A stretch of 64,000 nucleotides of DNA from Bifidobacterium apousia (GCF_007559275.1 NZ_VMHK01000001.1:62001-126000); one strand, 5' to 3'; positions 35,819-45,996 are shown, counted from the stretch's first letter. A program made the numbers and translations. The notes: generated from the sequence alone by a model not told the origin.

Positions 35819-38800
35819 ATGAACGGACATGGAAAGAAAGCCCTGGGGCTGCTCCTAGGGTGTGCAACACTGGCATCGGGGTCGTTGCTGCCCCTTGCCG
35901 CCTCGGCTGAGGAGGGGGAGAAGCCGCTGGTTCACTATTCCTTCGATGCCGCCCCCAACAGCCGGACCATAGCCAACGAGGGCTCTGACGGTCATAGTGA
36001 CGCCACTCTGGAAGGTGATGCCTCCGTCAAGGATGGCCGCCTCGTGCTGACCGGCACCCAGGACGTGGTCATTCCCACCGGTGCCTTGAAGGACAAGCAG
36101 GACCTTACCGTTTCAATCTGGCTGAAGAATGATTCCGGCTCCATGAATACTTCAGCGGCCTACATAGGGAACGCAGATACCGCCAAAGGGTATTTCCTGC
36201 TCAACCCATCCAACCCTGCGGGGCGGGTCAAGGCGGTAATGACCACAGCGACCGCCAATCAACCCAACAAGTCCCCATGGGGCACCGAAGTGGGTCCAGG
36301 GTCCACCGGGGCTCCCTCATCCGGCTCCAAATCCACTGACGACATGGCTCTATACACCACAGTCATCAGCGGCTCCACAGGAACGATGAGCTCCTATCTC
36401 AATGGCGCTCCGCTGGGTTCTTCCACCTACTCCATACCCCAAGGTGGCCTCGGCAATTACGGGGATCTGGTCGCCTACCTGGGCAAATCCTCCTATCCCG
36501 ATCCCAAGAGCAGGATCGAGGTCGATGATTACGCCATCTACGATCAGGCCATGGATGCCGCTGGGGTCAAGGGGCTCTATACCAGCCAAGCCTTGGAGAA
36601 GATCATGCCGACTGTGACGGTTCCTACTCAGGCGAGAGAGGACTTCAGCCTGCCTACGCATCTCTCGGGCGTGGATCTGGAGTGGACATCTAATTCATCG
36701 GCCCTGGCCGTGGACCGCGACGGGAAAGTCACCGTCAACAGGCCTTCTTCCGGGCAGCCGGACGCGCAGGTGACGCTGACGGCCACTTTCAGCCTGAACG
36801 GGGTCACTCGCACCAAGGCCTATCAGGTTTTGGTTCCCCATCTTCTGAGCGATCAGGAGCAGGCGCAGGCTGATCTGGATGCCGTGGCCATCGAGAATGC
36901 CGATGATGTGCGAACCAATGTTTCCATACCTACGCTCGGTGAGCACGGCTCCTCCTTCACCTGGTCCGTCAAGGATCCAGGAACGGTCGGCGCGGTGATC
37001 GTCGATGGCGTCAACGCCTCTTCCAAGACCGTGAAGGTCAACCGTCCCGCCGCTGGCAAGCCGGCTGCAACTGTGGTTCTGAGCGTGGAGGTCAGGCATG
37101 GCGACAGCAGGCTGGTCAAGGAGTTCACCCTTAAGGTGCAGCCCATGCCTGCCGACAACTCCAAGGATCAGGCCTATGTCTGGGCATTCTTCACCGGCGA
37201 GGGCGTCGGCGGCGAGAAGATCAGCCTGGCCGCGTCCAAGGGCAACAATGCACTGGACTGGAACACGCTGAATAACGGTTCGCCCCTCTTCACCTCCAGC
37301 AAGGGCGAGCAGGGGCTTCGCGATCCCTTCATCATGAGGTCCAAGGATGGCGACAAGTTCTACATGCTGGCCACCGATCTGAAGATATCCGGACGCCCCA
37401 ATGCCCCCGGAGGGCTGAGCGGTTTCATGGGTGCCCAGGCCAACGGATCCAAATACATCGAGATCTGGGAGTCGGATGATCTGACCCACTGGTCCCAGGA
37501 GCGGCATGTCAAGGTGAGCAACGACTATGCCGGCAACACCTGGGCACCTGAGGCCTATTACGACGCTGAGATCGGCAAGTACGTGGTCTATTGGGCCTCC
37601 AACCTGTATCCGGATACCGATCCGGCCGAAAGGACCGCGCTGACGTACAACCGGATGATGTATGTCACCACTGACGATTTCATCAACTTCTCCAAGCCCC
37701 AGGTCTGGATCGATGTAGACCGCAGAGGTCAGCCCGGCTCGGGATCCATCGATGCCACCGTGCAAAAGGAGGATGGCCTCTACTATCGCGTCTACAAGGA
37801 CGAGAAGACCATGACCCTGCGTCAGGAGAAGTCCAAGGACCTTCTGGCCAAGGTTGCCGGATCCTATCCCACTGCCGCATCCGGTGACGTTAACGGCTGG
37901 TCTCTGGTCGGGGAGCGCATCGGCGGCGGACAGGCCAACGGCTACGGTGGTACTTTCAGCGCCGGCGAAGGCCCATCCCTTTTCCGGGCGAACGATGGGG
38001 ATGTCAACGGATACCAGTACTACCTCTTTGCCGATCAGCCCAATTACCACGGTGGCCCCAACCATTATGTGCCGATGGCCACCAAGAATATATCCAAGGC
38101 CGATCAGTGGAAGGTGATCGGCGACAAGATGCCCGAAGCCAACTTCCCGACCAATACGGACGGCGGCAAGCCACGGCACGGCACTGTACTGCCAGTGACC
38201 AGGGCTCAGTATCAGAAGGTCCTGGAGGCCTATGCGCCCCATGTGGCGGTCGTCTCGGTTCCGGCCCTGTCTGTCGAGACGAAGGTCGGTCAGGATCCCA
38301 CGCCGAATCTTCCTGCCCAGGTGGAGCTGACCAAGGCTGACGGAAGCAAGGAGCAGGTGAAGGTGGCTTGGGATGCCGTGGATCCGTCCTCCTACAGCCA
38401 CCCCGGAACCTTCCGAGTAAGCGGCATCGCCGCGGATGCTTCTCGGATGCCCGTGGAGGTCACGGTCAAGGTCCTCTCCAATGACGCCAGCCTCAAGTCT
38501 CTGACCGTGGCCGGTCAACCAGTGAATCTGGCGCAGGCCTTGGAGGGTACTGCCACGCTGGCGCTCGCCGACCTGCCTGGACTGACTGAAGCCGACATCG
38601 CCGCTCTCGCCAAGGACGATCACGCTACTGTCGCCTTGACCCTGGATTCTCCCGGATCAGCTGAAAGGATGCTGACGATCAAGGTCACAGCAGCGGATAA
38701 GGCCACCACAAGGACCTACCAGGTCAAACTGACCCAGATTCGCAGCGCCCAGCCTGCGCCCGACAAGGACAACAGCCAGAAGCCGGGGCATTCATCATCC

Positions 38801-39004
38801 GGCAATTCATCCGGCAATGCTTCCGGCACGGTGAACCCGCATGCACAGGCCCGTCCCTCCCTCTCCGCCACAGGTGTAGACCTGTCGAAGGTTCCAGTTC
38901 TCCTGTCGGCAGCAAGCCTGGGGCTGGTTCTCATTGCCGTCTGCAGGTTCTTCGTCCGTCGACCGGGGTCGGCACCAGCCATGGATGGAGATGAGCAGAA
39001 GTGA
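35819..39004 (+). CDS. Extracellular GH43 glycosidase with LamG, Ig-like domains and LSxTG anchor
   Basis: 1061 residues: signal peptide (1-29, ending LAASA), LamG domain (about 35-255), two atrophied Ig-like modules (about 260-440) and a GH43 propeller (about 450-805). D502 (LRDPFI, base) and E717 (GEGPSL, acid) are the likely catalytic pair. Then come a Big4-like domain (VSVPALSVETKVGQDPTP), a cadherin-like/Ig module, an Asn/Ser/Gly-rich linker, LSATG at 1015-1019, a hydrophobic helix and an RR tail. The ATG at 35819 has GGAAGAGG upstream. The next gene starts with GTG overlapping this stop codon, so the two are co-translated. Probably removes arabinose or xylose side chains outside the cell (family inference). 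Confidence 0.88.
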   Translation: MNGHGKKALGLLLGCATLASGSLLPLAASAEEGEKPLVHYSFDAAPNSRTIANEGSDGHSDATLEGDASVKDGRLVLTGTQDVVIPTGALKDKQDLTVSIWLKNDSGSMNTSAAYIGNADTAKGYFLLNPSNPAGRVKAVMTTATANQPNKSPWGTEVGPGSTGAPSSGSKSTDDMALYTTVISGSTGTMSSYLNGAPLGSSTYSIPQGGLGNYGDLVAYLGKSSYPDPKSRIEVDDYAIYDQAMDAAGVKGLYTSQALEKIMPTVTVPTQAREDFSLPTHLSGVDLEWTSNSSALAVDRDGKVTVNRPSSGQPDAQVTLTATFSLNGVTRTKAYQVLVPHLLSDQEQAQADLDAVAIENADDVRTNVSIPTLGEHGSSFTWSVKDPGTVGAVIVDGVNASSKTVKVNRPAAGKPAATVVLSVEVRHGDSRLVKEFTLKVQPMPADNSKDQAYVWAFFTGEGVGGEKISLAASKGNNALDWNTLNNGSPLFTSSKGEQGLRDPFIMRSKDGDKFYMLATDLKISGRPNAPGGLSGFMGAQANGSKYIEIWESDDLTHWSQERHVKVSNDYAGNTWAPEAYYDAEIGKYVVYWASNLYPDTDPAERTALTYNRMMYVTTDDFINFSKPQVWIDVDRRGQPGSGSIDATVQKEDGLYYRVYKDEKTMTLRQEKSKDLLAKVAGSYPTAASGDVNGWSLVGERIGGGQANGYGGTFSAGEGPSLFRANDGDVNGYQYYLFADQPNYHGGPNHYVPMATKNISKADQWKVIGDKMPEANFPTNTDGGKPRHGTVLPVTRAQYQKVLEAYAPHVAVVSVPALSVETKVGQDPTPNLPAQVELTKADGSKEQVKVAWDAVDPSSYSHPGTFRVSGIAADASRMPVEVTVKVLSNDASLKSLTVAGQPVNLAQALEGTATLALADLPGLTEADIAALAKDDHATVALTLDSPGSAERMLTIKVTAADKATTRTYQVKLTQIRSAQPAPDKDNSQKPGHSSSGNSSGNASGTVNPHAQARPSLSATGVDLSKVPVLLSAASLGLVLIAVCRFFVRRPGSAPAMDGDEQK

Positions 39005-42000
39005 AACGATATGGAAGAATGATTGCCTGGATGATGGCGATTCCGACCGCCTTGGCCGGGTTGGCTTTCATCCCCGCAGCAGCAGGTGCTGTTGAAACCC
39101 TGCCCACCGACGATTTGCTGGCCGAGTACTCCTTCGCCAGCAAGCCATCGGACGGGCACACAGTCGCCAATACCGCCCCTGGCAGCGCCTTTGGCCAAGC
39201 CCAGGTGCAGAACCCGGGAGACGATCTGTGGAAGGATGAGTCCCTGGTTCTTTCCGGTGGGGACTGGGGCGGAGGGGGCAGCTGGGTTCGGCTGCCTGCT
39301 GATCTGCTTTCCGGCAAGTCCTCCGCTACCGTCCAGATGGAGGTCAAGGCGGATCCTGACATGTTGAAGAACTTCCACTTCATGTGGAACATCGGCAACG
39401 CCTCCAACCAGGAATACCTGTTCAGCTCCCTCAACTGCGCCTTCGGACGCCAGCCCCTGGTGGGCATCAAGGCGAAGGGGATCGAGCATCTGGTCCAGTC
39501 GGGCTCCTGCGCGGTCCGGGCCGACCAGTGGATGTCGGTGACAGCAACCTTGGACGGGTCGGACGGTATGGCCAGGCTCTATGTCGATGGCGAGGAGGTC
39601 GCCTCTGGCAAGGTTCCCGTCACCACTGCCGACATTGGCGACCAGAGCCTCAACACCATCGGCCACTCGCCTTGGAAGGATGTGAATTTCAAGGGCCAGG
39701 TGGCCAACTTCCGCGTCTACGGCAGGGCCTTGGACGCTGGACAGGTCAGGAGCATCAGCACTGTCGACGCCAACATCCACAGGAGCGAACTGGTGGACGG
39801 ACGCATCGATGCCCTGGGCTTTCATGACCAGAGTGTGGACGGCAACTACCTGGCACTTCCCACAGCAGGAGGCACGGTAACCTGGTCCTCATCGGATCCT
39901 TCGGTCATCACTGATACGGGTATGGTCAACCAACCGCCCTCCGGCGCTCAGGATCAAACGGTAACCATGACGGCTACCACCACAGTGCGTGGATTGACCG
40001 GCAGCAAGAGCTACCGCATCACTGTCAAACCGAGCACGAAGACCAAGGCCCAAAGGCTGCAGGAGGCGGCTGACGGTTACGTCATCCCGCCCCTGATCGC
40101 CTCGGGCACCAAGCTTCCTGTGGCTCCGGATCATACGACGCTGCAGCTGCAGGCCGCTTCCGGCATCTCCATCCATGACGGGGGCCTGGTCTCCATAGCT
40201 GGTGACAAGCCTGTCTCTGGACGGATCACTGCCAGAATCACCGCTGCAGGGGTTGCCGACCCCATCGTCAAAGACTTCGAGGTGAAAATCCTTCCCAAGT
40301 CGAAGGCCAGCACCCTCCTTGCCTACGACCGCAATGCGACCTCGGCGGATACAGCCAATAACGGCGATATCGCGCACAGCATGCATCTGGCCCTCAAGGA
40401 CGAAGCCTCGGGGCGCTACCAGCCCTACAACGGCAACTATGGCATTTTCTTCCCGCTGGGTTACGCCTCGCAGCCCGTCAACCAGAACACCAGGGACTAC
40501 GCGCGCAGCCTGAAGGATCCTGCGATTTTCATGATGGGGGATGGGTCCTACGGAATCCTCTCCGTGCGCACCAACCGGGGGACGGATGTGCCGGACAGTC
40601 CTGGTCACCTGCTCTTTGCCCGGTCCCCAGACCTGCTTGCCTATGAGGAGAGCCCGAATTCCGCAGGCCTGATTGACTTGGGCGAAACCAACGGGGTCAA
40701 CAGTCCCTATGGGGTCTACGATACGGCGTCCAAGACCACCATGATCGGGTGGCATGACGACAACGGAGTGCCCAAGTACACCAGCTTTGCTGAGCTCAAG
40801 GACAAGGATTCCGTGCATGGGCCTGTCCATGTCGGGCGGTTCGCCACGGTCGGCGGCAGCCAACCGGCGTCAGGGGTTCAAGGCATTGATGACTATCGCC
40901 ACGGTTCGTCCATGGTCATTGACCAGGACCGTGTCAAGGCCCTGCAAACCCGATTCGGTCGTCTGACCAACACCGGCGTAGACAGTTTCAAGGACATCAC
41001 CGTGACCAAGGGGAGTTCAGCAAACGGGTTGAAGCTGCCGAAAACCGCTCGACTGACCTATTCCGACGGTTCCACGGGTTCGCTGCCCATCAGAGACTGG
41101 GATACCTCGCATCTTGACTTGAACAAGGTCGGGGAATATGAGGTCACCGGCACCATTGGCCAGACCTCCTACAAGGTTCCTTTCGCTGAGGAGCGTGCCG
41201 ATCCCTCCATCTACAAGTGGCAGTGGAAGCGGCAGGTGGACGGCCATGATCGGGTGGATACCAAGTACCTCATGATCGCCACCAATGACATTGAAGGGGA
41301 CTGCACTTGGCAGCATGGCAGTCCTCATATGCCCCTGCGGATGGCCGACGCCATCGCCGATCTGGCTGACACCCCTGGCCAGGATTCCGGGTTGATTGAT
41401 GCCAACGGGTACAACGCCAAGGAGCACATCATCCTTAAGGCGGGGGATCCTGATGCAGAGGGGCAGCCGATCATGCACAGCTTCTGGGCGCCTGAGATTC
41501 ACGAGATCAACGGCAGGCTGACAGTCCTGTTCATGGCGGGATACGGAAACCAGTGGACCAATGGCAAGGCCGTCTATATGCAGCTCAAGCAGGATGCCGG
41601 AGGTCATGATCTCGACCCGACCGTCGCTTCCAGCTGGGAGCGGCCGCGAGCCGTGACTCGTTCCGACGGACGTCCCCTGGCCCTGGCCGCCGATGGAAGT
41701 GTCGGCATGTCCTTGGATATGAGCTACTTCCAGGATCAGAAGGGACAATCCTATTATGTCTGGCAGCAGTTGGGCGCCACCTATTTGGCCAGGATGAATC
41801 CTGCCGACCCTGCTCACGTCACCACCGACCCGGTGAGGATCGTCGCCCCGGATTACGCATGGAACGCCACAATCGCCGAGGGGCCCAATGTAACCCTGCA
41901 CCAGGGCAAGCTCTATCTGATGTATTCCGGTTCCTCGGTCGGCAAGACCTACACCACCGGCATGGCTGTGGCCGACGGATCAGGCAATACCGACCTGACC

Positions 42001-42747
42001 GATCCAGCCAGTTGGAGCAATCTGAACTACCCCATCCAGAATTCAGGCATTTTCAACGGAAGGTGGCAGCTGGGCACCGGCCATGGCATGTGGAGCGAGG
42101 ATGAGGACGGCAATCAGATCTACGTCTTCCACGCATACGCCAACAAGACGGATGGCTACCGCAACTATTCCGGGCGGGATACCTTCGTGCGCCGGGTCCA
42201 TTGGGCAGCGGATGGCCTGCCGGTGCTGGACATGGATGCGAATGAAGAGCTCGCCCACCCTGATGTGAAAGTCCGGGTCAAGGTGGTTGATTCCGTGGTC
42301 AAGGTCGACAAATCCGGTCTTTCAGCTGCCTTGAAGAAGGCCGATGGTTTGGACCAGGGCAAATATGAGTCCGGTTCCTGGCTGGCTTTCGCTGCGGCTC
42401 GAACGCAGGCACAGGCTGTCTATGACGATCCCAATGCCGACCAGGCTGCAGTTGATCAGGCACTGAAGGGTCTTCAGGAGGCTATCAAGGCCCTGGTTCC
42501 CCTCAGCAGACCGGACGGAAATGGGATGCAGGGCGGCAGTCTGGGACAAGGCACCAGTCTGATCTCTGCCGATGTCAGTGGGCATGGTCGTCACGACCCT
42601 GGCCGTGATGCATCAGTCGGGGGCGGTGGTTTGTCCTCCACCGGGACGGATGTCGTCGGAGTGAGTCTGGCGGCCTTGCTCATGGTTTCGCTGGCCTTGA
42701 TGGTGGCCATTCCGGTCAGAAAGTCGATGTCATCGTCATTGACCTAG
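39001..42747 (+). CDS. Extracellular protein with two GH43-type modules, FIVAR and LSxTG anchor
   Basis: 1248 residues: signal peptide (1-30, ending AAAGA), LamG domain (about 38-260), Ig-like modules (about 265-430), a GH43-like module with LKDPAIF (D506), a Big-like linker, and a second GH43 module with RADPSIYKW (D734) and IAEGPNV (E960). A FIVAR domain (about 1100-1165), a Gly-rich linker, LSSTG (1211-1215), a hydrophobic helix and a basic tail follow. The second module has both catalytic residues; the first lacks an evident EGP acid motif and may be degenerate or binding-only. Two-module GH43 arabinofuranosidases are known in B. longum. GTG start at 39001 overlaps the previous stop by four bases. 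Confidence 0.85.
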   Translation: MKRYGRMIAWMMAIPTALAGLAFIPAAAGAVETLPTDDLLAEYSFASKPSDGHTVANTAPGSAFGQAQVQNPGDDLWKDESLVLSGGDWGGGGSWVRLPADLLSGKSSATVQMEVKADPDMLKNFHFMWNIGNASNQEYLFSSLNCAFGRQPLVGIKAKGIEHLVQSGSCAVRADQWMSVTATLDGSDGMARLYVDGEEVASGKVPVTTADIGDQSLNTIGHSPWKDVNFKGQVANFRVYGRALDAGQVRSISTVDANIHRSELVDGRIDALGFHDQSVDGNYLALPTAGGTVTWSSSDPSVITDTGMVNQPPSGAQDQTVTMTATTTVRGLTGSKSYRITVKPSTKTKAQRLQEAADGYVIPPLIASGTKLPVAPDHTTLQLQAASGISIHDGGLVSIAGDKPVSGRITARITAAGVADPIVKDFEVKILPKSKASTLLAYDRNATSADTANNGDIAHSMHLALKDEASGRYQPYNGNYGIFFPLGYASQPVNQNTRDYARSLKDPAIFMMGDGSYGILSVRTNRGTDVPDSPGHLLFARSPDLLAYEESPNSAGLIDLGETNGVNSPYGVYDTASKTTMIGWHDDNGVPKYTSFAELKDKDSVHGPVHVGRFATVGGSQPASGVQGIDDYRHGSSMVIDQDRVKALQTRFGRLTNTGVDSFKDITVTKGSSANGLKLPKTARLTYSDGSTGSLPIRDWDTSHLDLNKVGEYEVTGTIGQTSYKVPFAEERADPSIYKWQWKRQVDGHDRVDTKYLMIATNDIEGDCTWQHGSPHMPLRMADAIADLADTPGQDSGLIDANGYNAKEHIILKAGDPDAEGQPIMHSFWAPEIHEINGRLTVLFMAGYGNQWTNGKAVYMQLKQDAGGHDLDPTVASSWERPRAVTRSDGRPLALAADGSVGMSLDMSYFQDQKGQSYYVWQQLGATYLARMNPADPAHVTTDPVRIVAPDYAWNATIAEGPNVTLHQGKLYLMYSGSSVGKTYTTGMAVADGSGNTDLTDPASWSNLNYPIQNSGIFNGRWQLGTGHGMWSEDEDGNQIYVFHAYANKTDGYRNYSGRDTFVRRVHWAADGLPVLDMDANEELAHPDVKVRVKVVDSVVKVDKSGLSAALKKADGLDQGKYESGSWLAFAAARTQAQAVYDDPNADQAAVDQALKGLQEAIKALVPLSRPDGNGMQGGSLGQGTSLISADVSGHGRHDPGRDASVGGGGLSSTGTDVVGVSLAALLMVSLALMVAIPVRKSMSSSLT

Positions 42748-42765
42748 GCTTGGGCTTGGCCTGAT

Positions 42766-42803
42766 GGTGCCCCGTAGATGGAACAGATCATCTGCGGGGC
42801 ACC
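42766..42803. terminator. Bidirectional terminator between GH43 genes and permease
   Basis: GGTGCCCCGTAGATG (42766-42780) pairs with CATCTGCGGGGCACC (42789-42803), 15 bp with one G-U, across an 8-base loop. It lies between the stops of convergent genes and has TTCT on the plus side. Confidence 0.8.
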
Positions 42804-42810
42804 TTCTGCT

Positions 42811-44316
42811 TCAGCGGGCGGATTCGGCGCCGGACACGTCCATGTCCTTGAGGCGCACGATCTTGGTGTGGTTGACGAACTTGAAGCCCAGATAGAGGAC
42901 CAGGACCAGCACCACGCTGAAGTAGGTCATGGCCATGTGCGACCAGTTCAGGCTGAGCAGGGAGGGGATGTCCTGTCCGGCGATGACGATGACGCAGAGC
43001 ACCATGGCCAGGATCGGGCCCAGCGGGTAGATCTTGGAGTGGTACTTGAGTTCGCTCAGGTCGTGTCCCTGGAGCTTGAAGGCCCTCCGGAAGCGGAAGT
43101 GGCTCAGGGCGATGCCGATCCAGGCGATGAACCCGGTCAGTCCAGTGGCGGTCACCAGCCACATGTAGAAAGACTGGCCGAAGATGCTGGAGGCGAAGGT
43201 GGCCAGGGACATGCAGACCGTGGCTACCAGAGCTGCCAGGGGGATGCCCCGCTTGGTGGTCTTGGCGAAGATGGCCGGGGCATAGTGGTCCTTGGCCAGC
43301 CCGTAGAGCATGCGGCTGGAGGCGTAGGCCCCGGTGTTGACGGCCGAAAGGATGGATGTCAGCACCACTGCGTTCATGACGCTGGCTGCCGAGGCCAGGC
43401 CGGCCCGCTGGAAGACCAGGGTGAAGGGCGACATGGCGATGTTCCCGTCAGAGGCACCCAGGAGGTTGGGGCTGGTGTAGGGGATCAGGGCAGCGATGAC
43501 GAAGATGGACAGCACATAGAAGAGCAGGATCCGCCAGAAGACGTCGTTGATGGCCTTGGGGACCGCCTTGCCGGGGTTTTCGGATTCCCCGGCGGTTACG
43601 CCCACCACCTCTGTGCCCTGGAAGGAGTAGCCGGCGATCAGGAAGACGCTCATGATGGCCGGGAAGCCTCCCACGAAGGGGGCGTCCTTGTAGGTGAAGT
43701 TCTTCAGGCCGACCGCCGGCTGGAACATGATGCCGCAGATCATGGCCATGCCGATGACCAGGAAGACGATGATGGTGGCCACCTTGATCAGGGAGAGCCA
43801 GAACTCGGTCTCCCCGAAAGCGGAGACCGTCAGGGCGTTGATCAGGAAGACGATGACCAGGACCAGCAGGCTCCAGATCCATCCCGGGGTGTGGGGCAGC
43901 CAGTACTGGATCAGCAGGGCGGCGGTGGAGATGTCCACGGCACCCGAGATGGTCCAGTTCAGCCAGTAGTCCCAGCCCATGGCAAAGCCCAGGGCCGGAT
44001 CCACGTAGCGGGCGCTGTAGGCGGCGAAGGATCCCGACACCGGCAGGTGGGTGGCCAGCTCGCCCAGGCTGGTCATCAGGAAGTAGACCATGACGCCCAT
44101 GGCTATGTAGGCCAGAAGTCCGCCGCCGGGGCCGGCTGTGGAGATGGTGGAGCCTGAGGTCATGAACAGGCCGGTGCCGATGCAGCCGCCCAGGGCGATC
44201 ATGGAGATGTGGCGGGTCTTGAGGTTGCGCTTGACGCTGCCGTAGCCATGGTGCTCTTGCCCGGCCCGGTCGGATTGATTGGTGTTCGACGCTGCATTGC
44301 TGGTGTTCTGCGTCAT
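42811..44316 (-). CDS. Amino-acid permease, LysP-like paralogue (APC superfamily)
   Basis: 501 residues with 12 membrane helices. The APC/AAT signature is clear: KTRHISMIALGGCIGTGLFMTSG, then SLGELATHLPVSGSFAAYSARYVDPALGFAMGWDYWLNW and GTEVVGVTAGESENPGKAVPKAIN. It is a close paralogue of the next gene upstream, with long identical stretches, so the pair arose by tandem duplication. ATG at 44316 follows AAAGGAGGAGG; the frame extends upstream but without homology. It lies 204 bp after its twin with no riboswitch of its own and may be co-transcribed. A cationic amino acid is the likely substrate, inferred from the twin. Confidence 0.85.
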   Translation of the reverse strand: MTQNTSNAASNTNQSDRAGQEHHGYGSVKRNLKTRHISMIALGGCIGTGLFMTSGSTISTAGPGGGLLAYIAMGVMVYFLMTSLGELATHLPVSGSFAAYSARYVDPALGFAMGWDYWLNWTISGAVDISTAALLIQYWLPHTPGWIWSLLVLVIVFLINALTVSAFGETEFWLSLIKVATIIVFLVIGMAMICGIMFQPAVGLKNFTYKDAPFVGGFPAIMSVFLIAGYSFQGTEVVGVTAGESENPGKAVPKAINDVFWRILLFYVLSIFVIAALIPYTSPNLLGASDGNIAMSPFTLVFQRAGLASAASVMNAVVLTSILSAVNTGAYASSRMLYGLAKDHYAPAIFAKTTKRGIPLAALVATVCMSLATFASSIFGQSFYMWLVTATGLTGFIAWIGIALSHFRFRRAFKLQGHDLSELKYHSKIYPLGPILAMVLCVIVIAGQDIPSLLSLNWSHMAMTYFSVVLVLVLYLGFKFVNHTKIVRLKDMDVSGAESAR

Positions 44317-44520
44317 GATCCTCCTCCTTTTGGCTGGGCGACGCACCGGGGAGTCCGGGGTCGTACTGAAATTGCGATTCCTGATATGCCGGCTGGATGC
44401 CGGAACAGATTCATATGACCGGGTCCTTGAGCCGGTCCTCGAACGATTAGGGAGTCTATGCCACTGGTGTGGCTTTCCGCCTCCCATGGCCACAATATGT
44501 CATGCTAGTTGACCAATTGT

Positions 44521-45996
44521 TCATAGCGATTCCGGATCCCCGCTCAAATCCATCGTCTTCAGGGGCACGATCCGGGTATGGTAGCGGATCTTGTAGCCCA
44601 GGTAGAGGGCAAGCACCAGGGGCACGCTGATGTAGGTGACGCCGATCTCCTGCCAGTTCCAGTTGACGAAGGCCTCGATGTTCTGCCCGCCGATGACGAT
44701 GATGCACAGAATCAGGGCCAGGATGGGCCCCAGGGGGAAGAGCTTGGCATGGTAGCGCAGCTCCTCAACCCGGTGGCCCTGGACCACCCAGGCGCGGCGG
44801 AAGCGATAGTGGCTCAGAGCGATGCCGATCCAGACGATGAATCCGGTCAGGCCCGAAGCGGCCACCAGCCACATGTAGATCCGCTGGCCAAAGATGCTGG
44901 CGGCAAAGGTGGCCAGGGAGACCACCAGGGTGGCGACCAGCGAGGCCATGGGGATGCCATGACGGGTGGTGTGCCCGAAGAAGGCCGGGGCGTAATGGTC
45001 CTTGGCAAGGGCGTAGAGCATCCGGGTGGAAGCGTAGACCCCTGAGTTGGCGGACGAGAGGACCGAGGTCAGGATGATGGCGTTCATGACGCTGGCCGCC
45101 GAGGCCAGACCCGCCCGCTGGAAGACCATGGTGAAGGGCGACATGGCGATGTCCCCCTGGGCGGAGCTGAGCAGGTTGGGGCTGGTGTAGGGGATCAGCG
45201 CGGCGATGACGAAGATGGACAGGATATAGAAGAGCAGGATCCTCCAGAAGACATCATTGATGGCCTTGGGTACCGCCTTGCCGGGGTTTTCGGACTCGCC
45301 GGCCGTGACGCCGATCAGCTCGGTGCCCTGGAAGGAGAAGCCGGCAATCAAAAAGACGTTGAGAATGGCGGGGAATCCGCCCACGAAAGGCGCATCCTTG
45401 TAGGTGAAGTTGCCCAGGCCCACGGCCGGGCGGAACATGATGCCGCAGATCATGGCCAGACCGATGACCAGGAAGACAATCACTGTCACTACCTTGATCA
45501 GGGAGAGCCAGAACTCGGTCTCGCCAAAGGTGGACACGGTCAGGGCGTTGATCAGGAAAATGACCACCAGGACCAGCAGGCTCCATATCCATCCTGGGGT
45601 GTGGGGCAGCCAGTACTGGATCAGCAGGGCGGCGGTGGAGATGTCCACAGCCACGGTGATGGCCCAGTTCAGCCAGTAGTTCCAGCCCATGGCGAAGCCC
45701 AGGGCCGGATCCACATAGCGGGCGTTGTAGGCGGCGAAGGAACCGGAAGTGGGCAGGTGGGTGGCCAGCTCGCCCAGGCTGGTCATCAGGAAGTAGACCA
45801 TGAGGCCCATGGCCGCGTAGGCCACCAGCGCGCCTCCCGGTCCGGCCTTGGCGATAGTGGATCCGGAGGTCATGAACAGGCCCGTGCCGATGCAGCCGCC
45901 CAGGGCGATCATGGTGACGTGTCGGGTCTTGAGGTTGCGTTGGACCCGGTCGTCGGATGCGGAGGGGTCGTCTTTCCCGCCCTGCCTGGTCGCCAT
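44521..45996 (-). CDS. lysP: Lysine permease (APC superfamily), under lysine riboswitch
   Basis: 491 residues, 12 membrane helices, with LKTRHVTMIALGGCIGTGLF, GSFAAYNARYVDPALGFAMGWNYWLNW and GTELIGVTAGESENPGKAVP. It is a proton-coupled amino-acid importer of the AAT family that includes LysP. A lysine riboswitch in its 5' leader makes lysine the probable substrate, and the gene should be switched off when lysine is plentiful. Start ATG at 45996 with GAGGAGAAG upstream. The downstream paralogue at 42.8 kb probably belongs to the same regulon. The lysP symbol rests on the riboswitch rather than on distinctive residues. Confidence 0.85.
   Translation of the reverse strand: MATRQGGKDDPSASDDRVQRNLKTRHVTMIALGGCIGTGLFMTSGSTIAKAGPGGALVAYAAMGLMVYFLMTSLGELATHLPTSGSFAAYNARYVDPALGFAMGWNYWLNWAITVAVDISTAALLIQYWLPHTPGWIWSLLVLVVIFLINALTVSTFGETEFWLSLIKVVTVIVFLVIGLAMICGIMFRPAVGLGNFTYKDAPFVGGFPAILNVFLIAGFSFQGTELIGVTAGESENPGKAVPKAINDVFWRILLFYILSIFVIAALIPYTSPNLLSSAQGDIAMSPFTMVFQRAGLASAASVMNAIILTSVLSSANSGVYASTRMLYALAKDHYAPAFFGHTTRHGIPMASLVATLVVSLATFAASIFGQRIYMWLVAASGLTGFIVWIGIALSHYRFRRAWVVQGHRVEELRYHAKLFPLGPILALILCIIVIGGQNIEAFVNWNWQEIGVTYISVPLVLALYLGYKIRYHTRIVPLKTMDLSGDPESL

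Noticed and set aside
42766-42803. REP-like mobile repeat between GH43 and permease genes
   Set aside because: A single long hairpin exactly between convergent stops is better explained as a bidirectional terminator; no second copy was noticed.
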